In this document: positions 1 through 15,100 of the stretch, piece by piece
Position numbering within the stretch: position 1 is the stretch's first letter
Layout of the letters: each line of letters starts with the position of its first letter
DNA from: Lepisosteus oculatus
Lineage: Eukaryota > Chordata > Actinopteri > Semionotiformes > Lepisosteidae
Length of the DNA stretch: 64,000 nucleotides
Assembly: GCF_040954835.1 (NCBI RefSeq)
Contig: NC_090703.1
Coordinates: 7,001,001-7,065,000, forward strand
Direction: 5' to 3'
Made by a program: the position numbers and the translations under genes
Notes under the pieces: generated by a model
Told to the model about the DNA's origin: nothing
The model's database searches: none
The model's input: the letters and a program-made list of their open reading frames with translations, nothing else

Positions 1-3000
1 GCCATTCCAACAGCCGCCCTGAAAACTCCCCTTTTAAAAAAAACACACTCGACAAACACGACGTGGCAGTGCCCGCTGTGGAGAGTAAAAGCCTATCCTG
101 CAAGTCCAATAAAAGCAGTAGCCTTGCTCACCTCCAAACTGCATTGCGCTGTTACTGTAAACAGATGGATCTGTGCTTAACAAATGTAAAAAACCGAAAC
201 GTACGAATGGACGCCCTACTCCTGCTCGGCAGGAGGGGCCTACCTACCTCTAGGACGGTGGACATGGTGCAGGACTGCATGTGGCTGTGTGTCCAGTGCC
301 TTGGGATGCAGGGGCATGGAGCACCTCCCCAAGATCTCTGGGACTGCTTGGCACCGACTGAGAGGCTGCGCCGTACCATCCTGCTGAAAAACCCTGCTCC
401 AGCGAGCCACTGGGTAATGATGACTATAATCCTCTTACTGGGTTATGTCATGAAATTGGTGTAATCCTCAAAATTACAGAGGGAAGCCAGGGCCAGATGA
501 CAGCGCTCCCTCAGGGTTAACCACAGGCACAATAATAAAAAATATTATTGTATCCAGAGAACAAACAGCACTGGAACAGAATAGGCATTGTGCCACAACA
601 TAGTGCATGGGACAAGGTAAGAGTCCTGTATGAGTTCTTGAGCAATGACAGAAAGCCTAGAAGTGGGAGCTTCGCCAAGCATCTCCCAAAATCTCAATCC
701 ACCCTCTGACTGTCAAATCTGGTCAATCAAATGACTGAAGAATGAAGAATTGCACAGTGATAATTCACATTCTAAAATAAAAAAACACCACATGGGATCT
801 GTAACTAGTGAGTTCCTTGGATATTTTTCTCAGAGCAGATCTGGATCTAGAAACCTTAACTGTCATCGTCACTGGAGGTTCTCCTCTTAAGAAATATACA
901 AAACACTTAATTCAGACAACACAAACTGAATTTTAACATGAGAAGGAGAGCCTGGAGACAGTCCTTCAGGTACTGAATTGAATGCTCTTGGATCAGGGAA
1001 AGCTGCTCTATGTGAACAGCTGAATTAAAGAATCCAGTCCCAGCTCTGAAAGAGCCAGGCCAGGTCTTAGGTCTCTCCCGCCTACAGTATAGCACTATAG
1101 AGGTATTGACTCCGGGTCCTGAAGGGCTGCCGTTCCAGCAATAATCATAAATAATAAACCTCAGTGAGAAAAGACATGGCAGCAGTCATAATAGAGATGC
1201 ACTGATAAAGCGTTGATTGAGTGTCCAGGGCGCAATGAGCAGTGAGAGACACAGCAGCCCTCCCCGACCAGGAGGGAATATCACCGGTGGCGCAGCAGCG
1301 CAGAGGGCTCCTATTCATCAGACGCACTGGGAACCCAGCTGAACAGCAGCTAACAGGAAACAGCAGCTCCGACGCAAGGCGGCAACACGAGAAGAGCATC
1401 CACAGAAACAACGAGCAGGGGGGGAAAAACCCGTGAGCACAACCCGTCTCTCCACGCGGCGGGGGGGCGGCCGTGCCCGGGAGAGGAGGAGGCTCTTTCA
1501 CTAAGGGCTGCTTACGGACAGCACCCTGGGGTCACCCCCTCCAGTGGCCAACATGAGCCTCCGGGAGGACAGAGACGACAGCCCGGGGCGCTGGGACCCC
1601 AGTCCTCCCCAGCCGGGGACTCGTTCCTGATCAGGACAGGGCACTGCACAGCTGCAGACACTCCCAAGCCCAGGCTGCTCCTTATTTATCTCGTTTGGTT
1701 CTTAATCAAAGCAAGATCAGGCTGCTTTCCTTTCCGCCCTTCGATAGCAGCTCGTTCTGACGCCACACTCTGCCCAGGAGCGAGCACTGTAGGACTGTGG
1801 ACTGTAGGTGAAGTACATTTCACTGACTCCCCTGGCAGCGTGCGCCAGTTTGGAAAAAGGCAGAGAAACACCCAGGTGACACTAAAAATATGGGGAAAGT
1901 GGGGAACAGCTAATGCATAAAGCGTCTAGTAAAGATCACCTCCCTGGTGCCGGGGCTCTGTCACTGTCCACAGCGTCCTGCCCCAGAGGGCCGAAGTGTT
2001 CGGCCATGAACTAAACCGCCACAGAGACAGCAATACGCCCCTCCAGCTCTCCGCAGCGCACACAAAACATGCTTCACTGGACAAAAATATATGCAACGTC
2101 TATTCCCTGCTGGCATCCCACACTGAAAGCACATCTGTCTTTTCAGGGGAAACTTATTTTTTCTGTTTTACTTCACTGAGCAGTACTTTTCGTTCTTCTG
2201 TTTGTTTTTTGTGAGCGTTCCCCGTGTACACCCAGGAGTGTCTACCCCCTCCAGGTAAAATATCATCATCGCCTTTCAAAGGAAGAGCTCTTTCAGTTTC
2301 AGGCCTGGAGTGGAGCACTCTTTTTTTTTCCCCAAACAGATGATAAGTGAAGCAAGAAGTTAAAGGGGGGTTGGGAACAGGGATCCATCTGACGTCTGGA
2401 CTAATTGGCGCATCTCAAGATCGTTTCTCATCCAAACGAGCCATAATTCTTTGTAATGGCTAAAATGATGTCTCCCCCCCCCGCCGCCTTCCATAAAAAG
2501 ATTAAATTAGTTCTGCTTCAGCTAATTTAGCTTTACACGATCATTGTTCCTTCCTTTTTTTCCCCCCCAATGATGAGAAGGCGGCGGATTCGCGGGAGGA
2601 TGAGAAACAACTGTGACAGCTCCTGCCGCCCGCGCGCTGACCGTGGGGCGATACGGTGTTGTGGCCAGGCCTGCGAGCTCCAGCTCATTAACGCCCACCT
2701 ACCTCAGTGCACCTTCACAGGACAGAGGCTAGTGACTCCTCAGCAGACTCCATTTGAAAAGCTTAGATTGCACTTGCTTTTACATAAGAAAAAGGCAGGA
2801 GGAAGCTGCAGAGCATCACGTATCTTTTCAGATGCACACTTTTTTCTTAGGCTTCGAACATTAAGAGGAAGTGTAATGGATCCTGATTAGCAACGGCCTA
2901 AGCTAACAATCAGTCGCTGGGCAACAGTGAAATCATGAGAAAGACTGTACTTTTCCACTGTTTGGTCAAAGCCTTTTTTGAATAAAGCCCAGCTGTTGTC

Positions 3001-3125
3001 TTCCTGTTGAAGAATGAACACAAGCTTCAAGGCAGACTTTAGATCCTTAAAGCGAGGAAGAAAATCTACCAAAGAAATACCCAAACCCAACTACATCAAA
3101 CCCTGAATATTACATTTGTACATAC
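1..3125 (-). other. ppp1r13b intron 4 (partial)
   Basis: I looked on the minus strand for the next ASPP1 exon (sequence like ELTLSELQDMAARQQQQIE) and did not find it, so it should lie beyond the left edge. The open frames here are short and show no family features. No repeat family was recognised. Confidence 0.6.
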
Positions 3126-6100
3126 CCCAATCTCTAGCGGCTTCTCCGCAGGCAGGCTGACACCATTTCTTCTGTTGGACTGGTCCTGGGACTGCTGGCC
3201 ACCTACAGTGAAATAGGAAGCATTTTCAGAAAGAAAACAAAGAGGCCTTCTTCATCAATGCAGTCCACAAGTCAACTCACGAGCGCCATCAATGCGCATA
3301 CAAGTGTTCAAAGGATGTCTTGCATTAGGGCTCGCAGAGGACAGGAGTAGAGCAGACTTCAGTACAGTGCAAGTTGAGCATTCTAAACATACTGCAGGGA
3401 ACTCTATTTCACCTCCTTGCTGGCAGGGAGAGGAAGGAGCTTAGAAGGATACCCAAAGAGATACCTGATTAAGAGGCTCGCACTCCATGATAATCCTCTG
3501 CAGATCAAGGAAAGTCTATACAGAGCAGCCACAGGCTAGACAGACATAGGGCACTAACCCCTGGGCCATATTTAGCAATACAGAGGCATGTTTGGCAAAT
3601 TTCAATATGGATTAAAACAGAGCCCAGCGCAGTAAACACCAGGCAACAAAGAGTAGCTGTTTGAAATCTTGCAGACTGTTGTTTTTTATGGGTTTCATGT
3701 TAATGTAAAAGACGGTTTATTTCTTTCACAAATCTCATGGATAAACACTGCACACTGAGCAAGCTAATTACATGTCATCAGCATCTGACTGCTGCAGCCT
3801 TAAAGTGACAGCACTATAAAACAAGCTTGCTTTATGTACTGTGCGGTCTCAATTGTTTTTCTCTCCAAGAAAACAGCAATCACGGCGCTAAACGAACTTG
3901 TCACTTACTGAGAACCAGCTCTACAATCAAAAGCTCAAAACAAACCAGCCGTGTAATAAGCTAAGGATAAACAGGCAATTTCTGAGAGCCCCAAGGCAGA
4001 AGCTGACGAGGTGAAGGGTGGCCTGTAGGGGGCACTGGTGTTTTCCTCCTGTATAGCTGAGCTCTCTCCAGGCCACAATTGGGTTCAGCTGCCAAAGCCG
4101 ATTTGTCACCTTCTTCCACATCTTTGTACTACAGGAAAGTGTATCTGAGACAACCAAACTCACACATCAAACTCGAGCTCATATCTCCTTTCATTGATAA
4201 CCAATAAAAACTCCAGTTATCAACCCAGTGAAACCCCAGCAGGATGGGGTTTTACGCACGACTCTGACAAAGACGCTAAGAAAGTGTGTATTATTGAGGT
4301 AACCTGACACCCAAAGAAACAAGAAACTGGTACGGGCTGTTAAAAAAAAAAACAAGAAATTACTAAATACAAAAGAACCAGAAAATTCTTACACACTAAG
4401 TTTCCTTGCTCTCTTCAACAGAAGTATGGGTATAATTCACAAATGAGGCACTACACAAAATGCTATCACTACACTCCAAGGCTAATCAATGCAATTGGTG
4501 TTGGACTCCAAATTCTAGAGAAAATGAGACACGAGTCCTAAAAAAAAACAAAACAGACATGGGAACTGAAGTGCACACTGCGCATTCCTACGAACGCAGT
4601 AAAAGCATACAGAGCTTTCTTTGAAGGTCTGGACTCTTTCCACCAGCGAACGGCACACCTAGCGACAAAGCGCAGGGCTGGGAATCCTGCGAAAGCCGGG
4701 CCCCTGACACAGGTCTGCCTTGTTTGACCGCTTCATGCCAGTGACCGGGCCTTACAGGATTCCCGCAGAGCGGATGCCTGGAAAACCCCCCCCATCTCCA
4801 ACGTCAAAGGGCTGCGCAGGTACGGTACCAGCCAGACCATGATCTGCACACGCCGCACCAAGCTGCACTTGAAACGCACAAGGGGTTTGGGATACTCAAA
4901 GACAAAGTGGGGGAAAAAAAATGCTGAATTTCTCAGTAAAAAGGGTAAATCTAGCTTTAGCAAGAGAAGAGTAAGTGTTGGAGTGAAAGGTGGACTGCTG
5001 TCTTCACCTGCATACGACGCCCACGTGCCAATGTCACTACTTCATTAGCCTTTTATCTGCAGTAGTGATGTAAGGCCCTGCAGCCGTCCAAACCACAAAA
5101 TGGCTAAACTGCAGAAATAATGGCACTGTTTTTCCGTCATCTGGATATGACATAATAGATCTGTTTAGCCGCAATCTTAACAAAAATATCTACTGACATC
5201 TCCCATGGCTATGGGGCTGTTGTTTTTGTGTTTGTTTCCCCTCTTGTGTTCAAATGTGCAGTTTACGGCTTGAGCTAAAAATAGCGGCAGGCTCATATTT
5301 TTGATGAATTCTCCCAGTTCGGCACCCAGTCATTAGCGTTGGGTAATCTTGACAGCTGTGCGCCGAAAATAAATTGTGACCTTGTATTCAAAGAGCTGGA
5401 AAAGGGCACGCTCATATCAGCTGTTTGCACCATAATCTATAGCAACACATGGAAAAAATGAAGCCCTGCACTGCTTCGTCCATCTGACTTCTCTCTCTCG
5501 AGATACATCAGCAGTGACCTGTGACCTCAGGTCAGAACAAAAGCGAACGATTCTTCTTCCTATCTTTAATGTGTGAAGGTTATACTGTCACAGCAACATC
5601 GCACATTAACCAATTATAGATGCAAACCCTTCTGTTTCATATATCTACAAAATGAGATGCAAATTTAAGTGCATGTTAGTCAACCTTCATACAACCCATC
5701 ATGCATACAAAAAAAGGTAAAGTACGTATGAAGCCATTCCAAGGTCTCACCAAGTGCTGCACCTGTTTCAAGCATTTGTCACTGGTGTCAGGTGCAAGGG
5801 TGAGGAGGGGTCACTGCTGGTGATTTTATTAAGACTGAAGCTTATTAATGGGACAGCTGAAGCCCTCAGCTTACTGCCGAGACTCTTTCTGCACCACACA
5901 GGCTTCTTGGGAAAAAAAACCTGACACGCCTCGAGATAAATTAAAAACAAAATCCTTCACAGTCTCCAACACAAGTCAGGAAAAGCCTGATCGCGGAGCT
6001 CCAGGGAAAAGTTCAAACTCCCCCTCCCCGGAAGAGGACGCCAACGACGCGCGAGCCGGTCGGATACCCACCCTGCTCGCCGCTCTCCGTGGGAGATTCT

Positions 6101-9100
6101 TCATGACGCAGGAAAAACTTCACTTCCGGCCTCCGAGGCCCCCACTTCTGCAGGTGCTCGTACATCATGTGGTCGAAGGGTATGGCTCTCTCTGTCGGGG
6201 AGAGAAGCAGCGCACACAGTCAGACCACAGGGGTCACAGTCTGCAACAGTGCGACGCACCTGTGGAAATCGCACTACACCCCAGTCCTAACCTCTCTCCT
6301 ATCACCAACCGTCCCCAGAATGAGCCACATTAAACCGATGAACCCGGGTTCCGAACTCTGGTTCCAGAACCATCAACAGCACCATGTACCGCAGTTCGTG
6401 GCTCTGTCTGCCAGGGGCAGAGTCAGTACACAGTTAATGCACTAATCATCGGGGATGCATCCTTGCTTGTCCTGCTTGCTGGGCAGCCGACGGACCAGGT
6501 GCTCTCTGTTGTGGCTGCTCCAAATTCGCTATCCCAGCACAAGCAAAAGTCTTCAATCCCCCCCCACACACACACACACCTGCATCCTTCTAACCAAACA
6601 GTAAAGCCGGACCCCCACCCCCACCTCCGCCAGAGAGAAGAGAAACATGAAAAAGAACCACAACAAAGCTCTGCCTGTGCTCAGGACAGGAAGGCACATG
6701 AATCAGATCAAAGAGCAGCAGACCTGACATGACACCATGGAAGTGGTATTCATGGGGAGCTCCAGAGGAGGAGAAACATCGCACAACAAAAGAATCTGAG
6801 AGGGCTGAGGCTTATCCAGAGCTACAGGTCCTGCAGGTCCTACCTGTAGAGGTGAAGGAGGCACAGTGGACAGCCTGTTTGCATTAGTATTTAAGATCTA
6901 CGCAATAAAAGCGAACAATTCCAACCCTTGGTTTAAATGTAAAAGTGTTATTGACAGCCGACTGAGCAAACGCTCAGTCAGACTCAACTGAGCCCCGTCT
7001 GACCACTTGTTCTTCTGCACAGCGCAACTTTTTCAGCTCTCAACTCCAAAGCTGCTGAAAACAGAACCTTGGAGTTAAGACTCCTTTAAAGGATTAACAA
7101 CTTGCAGGTCGCACGTGTGAAATTCAACTCCAGTAATGTGAGCTGGGGGCGGAGACTCTTCGTCATGACGGAAGAAAGACGAGAGAGAGGGGAGCAAGTG
7201 GACTTCCACAGGCGCTGTGTGTCTGTCCCGTTAGAGACAGCAGAGAGCAGACAGCCTCGACAGCACTCAGAAGTCAGAAACGCAGAACACAGCAACAAAC
7301 AGAGGGAGCTCAGGTTATTTCTTTCATATCTCTACATGTATCGAAGCATCACTGCTGTTAAGCGTAGTCACCAGAGGAGTGTTTTATCAGTGTAACAACA
7401 CAGTAATCAGCACTGGTATAGGCTACCATTTCACTTTTTACTGCTTGTTTTTTAGATGGCTTCTTGCAGAGTGGCCAGCCCAGTGTACTGTAGGTCATTA
7501 CACACTACACAGGCAAACCCTGGCTCTCCTGCAGCGGGAGGCAGCCTATCGTGTACTTTGAAATGCTATTGAAATGCAAATCTCCTAAACTCCCAGCATG
7601 TTTTAATTGAATTCAGTCCCTGTGCTGAATGTGCAATTTAATCTAAATATTTCAAGGCTGTAGTGTGACCTTCCACCATAACTTTTACTGTAGTTAAAAA
7701 AAAAACTGCTTTCTCATCTGTTTCCGATTCCGATTTTCTTTTTTCTTTTTTGCTTTGTATTTAATTTCCTCCCTGCACTGTGGACTGCACTGTCAGCCTG
7801 ACACTAGGAGTGACATTCTGGACAGATTTCCCTCACGCTCAGTTCAAATCTCTTCCCTTTTCAACGTCTTACCACACTGAAATGGGACTACAAGCAGACT
7901 CTGTACGGACAGCGCACACACATGTACAAAACATAAGAGGAAGAATATGAAAACACATACTTTTTGTTTGCGTCCAGCGTTTTGAAGCTTGCAGCTGTTG
8001 TTTTTACATGCTGTTCAACAATCAAGCACCGGATTCAAAACACTTAAAACAGGTGTTTCCTTTACAATGTGATGAAAGGCCCAAAGAGCCAGGCCACTGC
8101 TCAAACACCACTTAAACTGCAGTGAGCATCTTAACGATCTTTCAGTTAAATTCGGGCAGAAACGTGTTAATGACTGGAATGAAATCAATGAGGGAAACAA
8201 TCAGAGAAAATAGGTTTCACTGGCCTCTAAAACTTTCCGCATTTCGGCAGAACTGAACTCTTTTCACAACAGGTTCTAACGGGTCCGTTTATTTAATGAG
8301 CTCTTTGTGTGCGCTGTATCGGGGGGAAAAAAAGTCACAGGATCCGAAACGGAGGTTGCCGTGCAGTTCAGACACATTACGGTAACAAAACAAAGGCGTT
8401 CTGGGAGGAAGAGCCTCTCACAGTCCCAGCGCAGATAACATTGTTGGGAGCACGACGAGGGCCTTACTGAGAACGTGACTACCAAAGCCAGCAGGGACAG
8501 ACCGCGGTTTTCAGAGAAAGCAAAAGCTTTTGAAGGGTGGGGAAAACAAATCGTTCTGAGGAAACGCAAGTGAAAAGAGGTGGCAGCACCAAATCGAAAA
8601 CCCCTGGAGCTGTGGAAGGAGGACATGGCTGCAAACACGTTCCTTCTCGCACACCATGCAGGGGTTACCGAAACACGAACACATCACGGCTCAATCTCAC
8701 AGCGACTTTCATGACTGACATTCTTGTTTTGTTTTTTTTACATGCAAGGCCGGGTCTTTAAGGAGAAGAAAACCCCAGTGTCACTCACCTGCTCTCCCTT
8801 AAGCAAAGCTCAGCTGGCAGAACCGAAGCGCAGCCTGGTTGCGGGCGCGAGTCGCGGGGGGAATGAGCACAGAGCACAGAGCACTGGGGGAGGACGGGCC
8901 AGCCGAACACTGAGGAGGGCCTTCTGTTCACGACTCACGCCTTACAAACGGAGCGAGACATGATCTCAAAGCAGACCGCTGACTCACTTCCCTCGAGCCC
9001 CCCGGCCAAGACACTACGGGCGCAGGTGAGAGGGGGGCCCGCGGAGGGCGGGGGGGCAAGCGAGAGGCCTCTTTAAGGAGCTCGCGCGTGGCGAGACATG

Positions 9101-12100
9101 CCCTCAAGGAGGGAGACTGGCTCACTCTGAGAATTTCCCTTTCGCGAACTAGACAGGTGAATCACCTCCTCTATCACAGCACAGAACCAGGTTCTGCACA
9201 CGATGAGCTGGGTAACACTCCAAAAATCCTTTGAACCAAATTAATTCAACGACCGTCTGTAAAAGTGACATGCCTATAAAATCATCCCGGCCCCTTGCTG
9301 ACAGACGCTGATCTCACTCAACCCAGACTGCTTTGTTCCCCTAATCTTAATGCCACTCTACCACTGTCTTGGTCTGAATGGGATGCACAGCCCAGAGAAG
9401 GCTCTTGAATCTTCTTGCAGTTTTACTGACCCATACAGATTTTATACCTGTTCACGCATCAGAGGCAGAAGGATCTCTACATTTCGAGCAAATAAGACTC
9501 GAGTCAAGTCACGTGACACTCAAGCTGGGGGATAAGCTCGTCAAAGGAGGGCAATTAACACCCGCAGTTTCGTCTCGGTCAAAGACCCGAAGCGGGGCAG
9601 GATGGGCTCCGGGAGAGACCCCTGGCGCGCGCCCTCCAGCGATGAGGAGGAGAAGGGCGAGCAGGTGGGGATCGACAGGTCTGAGCAAGGGAGCCACGGA
9701 GAGACAGCTGCAGGCTACGCATTCCAGCAGGCTGGCTGGGGAAGCCAACCGAACACGCTGCCGCTTCACGTGCGAATCTGCCACCGAGGACGCAGTGGGG
9801 TTTGCCTAACAGGAAGGAAGACCCATGATAAAGAGGGAAGATGTGTACCCCATATGTAAATAAGGTGAACCAGGGCCGCGCCCTAGGATTTTCTAAGACG
9901 GATTCATGGGGTTGGATTTTATGTGCAGTTGTGGGCCTGCATTATTACAAAAAACTCAATGATTTCAGCTACCTTCACATTTACAGCGGTAACCCAAAAT
10001 ATATCAGACATATCTGCCCAGTAGTGCAAGTTTTCTCGGGGTGGAGAAAGCTATACTACTAAGTCATTCTTTTTGCTAAGTATTCTACTGGTTATTGCTT
10101 TTAATCGCCAGTATTTATTATTTTTTTGCTAAAAAATCCATCCCACCTGAAACCAGCAAACGCACACGGGGGAAGGAGGAGGAGGATGAAGTACAGGCTC
10201 TGTCCCCCTTTCATCCACCTGTCTTTTAAAGCGTCTCAGGCTACACCACCCTGTGCTGCATGCAAGTCTGTTGCCAACCAGAGGAGGGGGAAACCCTCAC
10301 AGAAGGCACTGCAGACCTCCTAGCACCCAGAAAGTGGCAAGGGGCGCAGCATTGCCAAGAGATCCCTGCTGACTAATCCCACCAAACTCTCAGGACTAGG
10401 CGCTTGGGTCATTGCTGGTTGAGGAGAAGACTGGCAGGGAAGCAGAGGAATGAAATGTTCTGCCAAGAGATGGAATGTGGAAGAGGGTGAAGGAAGGGAC
10501 ACTGCAGATTCCTTTTCTGGCAAGAGTGGTGAGTCAGGACATACTTCTGTAATCTGCTCTCAGAACACCAGCTGCTCCCCCAGCCAGGTGGGAGCAGGGG
10601 GCAGCTGAGCTCCAGGGGGGGGTTAATTGACTGAACTAGAAAAACAAAACAAGTCTGTGGGTCTGAGAATCAGTGACATCCTGACCTGCTTTCTCCTCCA
10701 GATTCTAACAAAGACCGACAATGATTCTCATTGTTTCAGGGGCTAATGCATTTCACTGGTATGAACACGTGAGCTCTGTTTACATAGAGAAGGGACCTAA
10801 ACATTACCAGCACAGCGGATCTGTAGCTAGGGAGACTCTTCAGCTGACATTACTCCCCCAGGGTAAGTCAGCAGTCATATTTAGCACCCTGAACAGACAT
10901 TTCCAGTATGACATAGGATGTTTGTAATTTAAACACATGTATTAAGATATGCATCATTATTGCCATTTCTATTGCAGTGCAGTCATAGAAAGCAGAATAA
11001 AGTGTAGGTGGGGCTGAATGGGCAACCCGAGGCAAGATGGCTGTCTTGAGTGTCTGAACAGCTCTGTTGGGGCTCTGGAACCCACACTGGACCTTGTATA
11101 TGGGGTCACCTTGTACCTCCCGGTGGACCAGCTGCAAGATTAACAGAACTGCAGGGAGTCATCCATCCAGTGTCTGAAGGCTTGGCTTCACCAGAAAGGA
11201 AAAACGGCATGTGCGAGGCAGGAAGCATGGCTGGGGACAGGAAGAGAGAGTCTATAGCGAGACGGGTCTGTGCTGTGGACCCGTCAGGCTGCAGGAAACA
11301 CCTTTCTCTGCCAGCACTGACTTCATGTACAGCAGAAGACAAGACACCCCAAGACAAAGGCTGTGCAACTGATTTAAGGATTACAGAATTTTCCTGTCCA
11401 AATCTGAAAAGGTGGGCATTCACACACACTTTAGCCTCCTCGGTGCCAGTATCAATTTCAATCGATGTGTGCGGTGCTCTGAAGAAAAGTCCATCACAAA
11501 AATCCAGTGACTAACTGTGAATTGTAAGCCAGTCACGCATTACGCAGCAGGGACAGTGGAGAAAAATGAGCACGTGCGAGATATCAAGACTGATTTCACA
11601 GAGGAAAAACCCCTGTGAGTCAGCTCCAGCTCCACAAGGGGTCAGTGTGGAGCAGAGCAAGAGGATCCAGGAAGAGATCAGAGAGTGAGGAGAGGTACCT
11701 GCAAACACACTATAACCTTAACTTTCTCTCTGCGTAAAAAGATCACAGCAGGATGGGAATGAAACCATAACTCTGAAAAAGAGCCTTTAATCAAGTAACA
11801 TTTCAATGGAAATCTCTGCTCTCTCACAGTACTCTAGCCTCACAGCGAAAAGAGGGATCAGGAACCTATAGGATTTTAATTTCTCTGTACACATCAGATT
11901 CTCCGTCTTGTGAAATACAAAGCTCTTCTGTAGTACAAGAAGCACCTTTCAAACTGAACTATGCAGCATTTTTAAAATGCTTTCACAACCATAGCACAAA
12001 CACTGACCTTAAGGTTACCTATAAGAAGAAATGCATAAATTACTTATGTGAAGAATTTGTTTTTTAGGAGGTATTGTATTACCTTACAAAGCAGCTATAC

Positions 12101-15100
12101 ACACATACAGTATAAGCCACTGAAATGAAAAACTTCTAAAATTACTTTCCCCCAACTTGTTCTTCATTTCATAACCCCTTACATGCATAGTTGGTCATGA
12201 CAAGGCATGTCTTACTTTAAAGACGAAACTTTTCCCTGAACTGGGTAGAAATTCCAGACCTGTGCATTAAAGTCAGTTAAGATGAAAGAATCAAACACAC
12301 GAACCACTGTGGTTCTGCATCTACTCTTTTTTACAGGCTGTCTTCTCACGGTGTTGCATCGTCATGTCAGAGTTGCTCATTCCGGTAGGGCAGGGCTCAG
12401 GGTGATCCTTTCCCATGATGCTCAGCGGCGTGCCGGGATACCCGGTGGGCGTTGGCGGTGCCCTTACCATTGCCTCTCCACACCTCCGCCAGGTGGCAGC
12501 CGGCCTCGCCCGGCTCCTTGCAGAACTCCACCACGTCCCGGCAGGTGGTCTCCGGTGTGATGGGCACCTCCGTCAGCACCTGCTCGCTGTTGCTCAGGTA
12601 CACAGTCAGGATCATCTGGCAGGGAGGAAGGAGAGACAGACCTTGTAACAACTTCTCCTGGAGGAAGGAAAAACAAAAGCTCGGTGGAATCAGGGGAAAA
12701 ACAGTGTACGGGATACAAATTTTATGATGAACTTTTTTCACTCACAGCAGGACATTTTGCTGGAGCAATCTGAGCGAAAGGTCTTCATCAAAGGTACAAC
12801 AGTGGCAGCTACAAACCTAGAACCCCAGCTCTCACCCTAGAGCCCTAACCACAGCTCCACGCTACGGTGCAATGTACGGCAAAGCAGGAGAAACCGCCGC
12901 AAAGCAAACACACAGCGTGGTACAGTAAAATGTGAAATTCCCACGCAGGCATTTGTGACGGCCGCAACTCTGAAGAGACTACACCCTTTAAAAACGAGGA
13001 ACAGAGGGCAGGGACTCCGGCATCTCAGCCATTGACACAGCCTTGCTACTTTCTCCGTCAGCTGAATTCTCAGCATTTAGGAAAAGAGGACTCTAGGGTC
13101 CCTGTGGAATTTTGTTTTTGCAAAGCTTCCAGAGGTGTAATGTTTACAGACTTTAATTGCTACTGCTGGCACACCAGCCCCCTGTTCATGGAGATGGGAG
13201 GCTGCAGCGCAACGGCACTGATTCCTGCGGTGAGCCAGCCCGCTGTTTACTCCTCGCTGCATGTTATGACTAGCAAACGGCAAACCGTGAGATTAACCCA
13301 CAATTTAATTGGCTCAAAATAACTCTTAACTGCTGATGCGCTGCTGCAATTTTATTACTGCGCAAGGCAAGGCACAGAACATAAATAACAGCACACACAA
13401 ATAAACCTGAGCCAACAAACACACCCACCCTTAACAATTCAAGTCTACCCATTGCTGGCCAGCTTCCAAGTCGCTTTATGGCTGCAGCCAAGCCTGCCGC
13501 TCTCGAGCTCTGTCGGGTTCGTGATCTGCTGACACTGGGAAACCTTCACTTGTCAACTTAATTGGGATTAAAATGCATGCCATAGCTTGTCCCCGAGGTT
13601 GTGCTCCGACACTTGGGCGTGCTCTCATTAGCAGGTGGCCTTGACAGGGCGAGGCAGGGAGATTAATAACCTGTGAAATGCAACCAAATATCTGCGGATC
13701 ACGAAGTCCAACTACCAAGAGCCAATTTTCATTTTGTAACCAAAGATTGTTTAACACATGTGTCCCGGCTCAGGATGTAGTACTTCAGTGCTATTATATC
13801 ATTTTTTGGGGAGAGGGAGGGAGTGTCCATGCGTGTGACTCACTGTGTTTGACCAAATGGTGCAGATGTACTTAGCAAACGATGGCAATGCCTCCCCCCC
13901 TCAAGAGTTCAGACTTTTGCAAAAGCTGCATCTTTATCAAGTGGAGTCACAGGGGAGACTACTGTGGTTTCTAAGCTGGGGAGATTCTCTCCGTTTCACG
14001 TACACATTTCTACAGGTGCTCGTTTCTTTTCTTCTGCAGGCATACTAGCAGGTGTTTAAAAATCCACTCAGTAACAGACCACAGCGCAACACTGGAGGGG
14101 CAGAAAGAGCTGCTCACACATTGCATTGCCTAAACCAGCCAGTTGTCCCTCAAAATCTAGCATGTGGCTATGCCTGTATCTGAGCTTTAGAGTCGTGCAA
14201 CATACTCACATTAGTGCCTCATGTATTGCATTATATTGTAATCCACAATTATCCTGCACAACACTCCTCACAATGCACTGAATCTGGCTGAAGGCACGGT
14301 AAAGTACTGATCTGCGCTTTTGTGCAAAAACTGAAACGGTTGCAATCTCCCATCACAGACACATGCACAAAGGCAGGCAGTGGGGATCCACTGGAGGAGA
14401 GCAGTGGGAGGGGAACTCCGCTGGGGCAGCACTGGTGGGAGAAAGCCCATCACAGTCCAGTGCCTCCGTCAGCAGAAGGCTGAACAACAGACAAGGGAAT
14501 CCGGCGAGTCAGTCATAGCTACACACTGTCACCCGCTGCAGGGAGCTGCCAGGGCTGCTTCATGCACAGGGGAAACACAGGCCAGTGGGCTGCTGGAAAA
14601 TCGCTGAAGCTTTAGAAAGACTGACGGCAACAGCACATCATGCAGCCATGCCCATGTTAAAGTACAGATCAGAGCTATTAACACGTCTCTGAGTACCATA
14701 TGGCATGATGAAATTTTCAAGCCTCTGGAGCATGACCTATCTGAAACCGTGCTTTTGTATTTGTGTGAATGCAATTGACAAATAATGATACAAGCAATAA
14801 TGCACAGTGGGCTACAGTGATAACTAGCTGCATTTCATTGTTATTCAGGTGCATAAGCATTTTGCTTTAAATTGAATTTATTCTTGGCATGCACAAGCCA
14901 TTAATGTCCATTAAAGCCCTTTTCTAAATACCCTGTACTGCTTCAGAAGTGGCAATTTCAGTTTTGCACAGGATATTAAACAGCTTGCACGTGCAAGAAA
15001 AGTTGACTTGGGGACTTGACTGCCTCCTGAGATTCTGTGCACTCATTCGAACTCAAGGAGCAGCTTGAGTCACATGATTGCAATGGACCCGCAATCATTT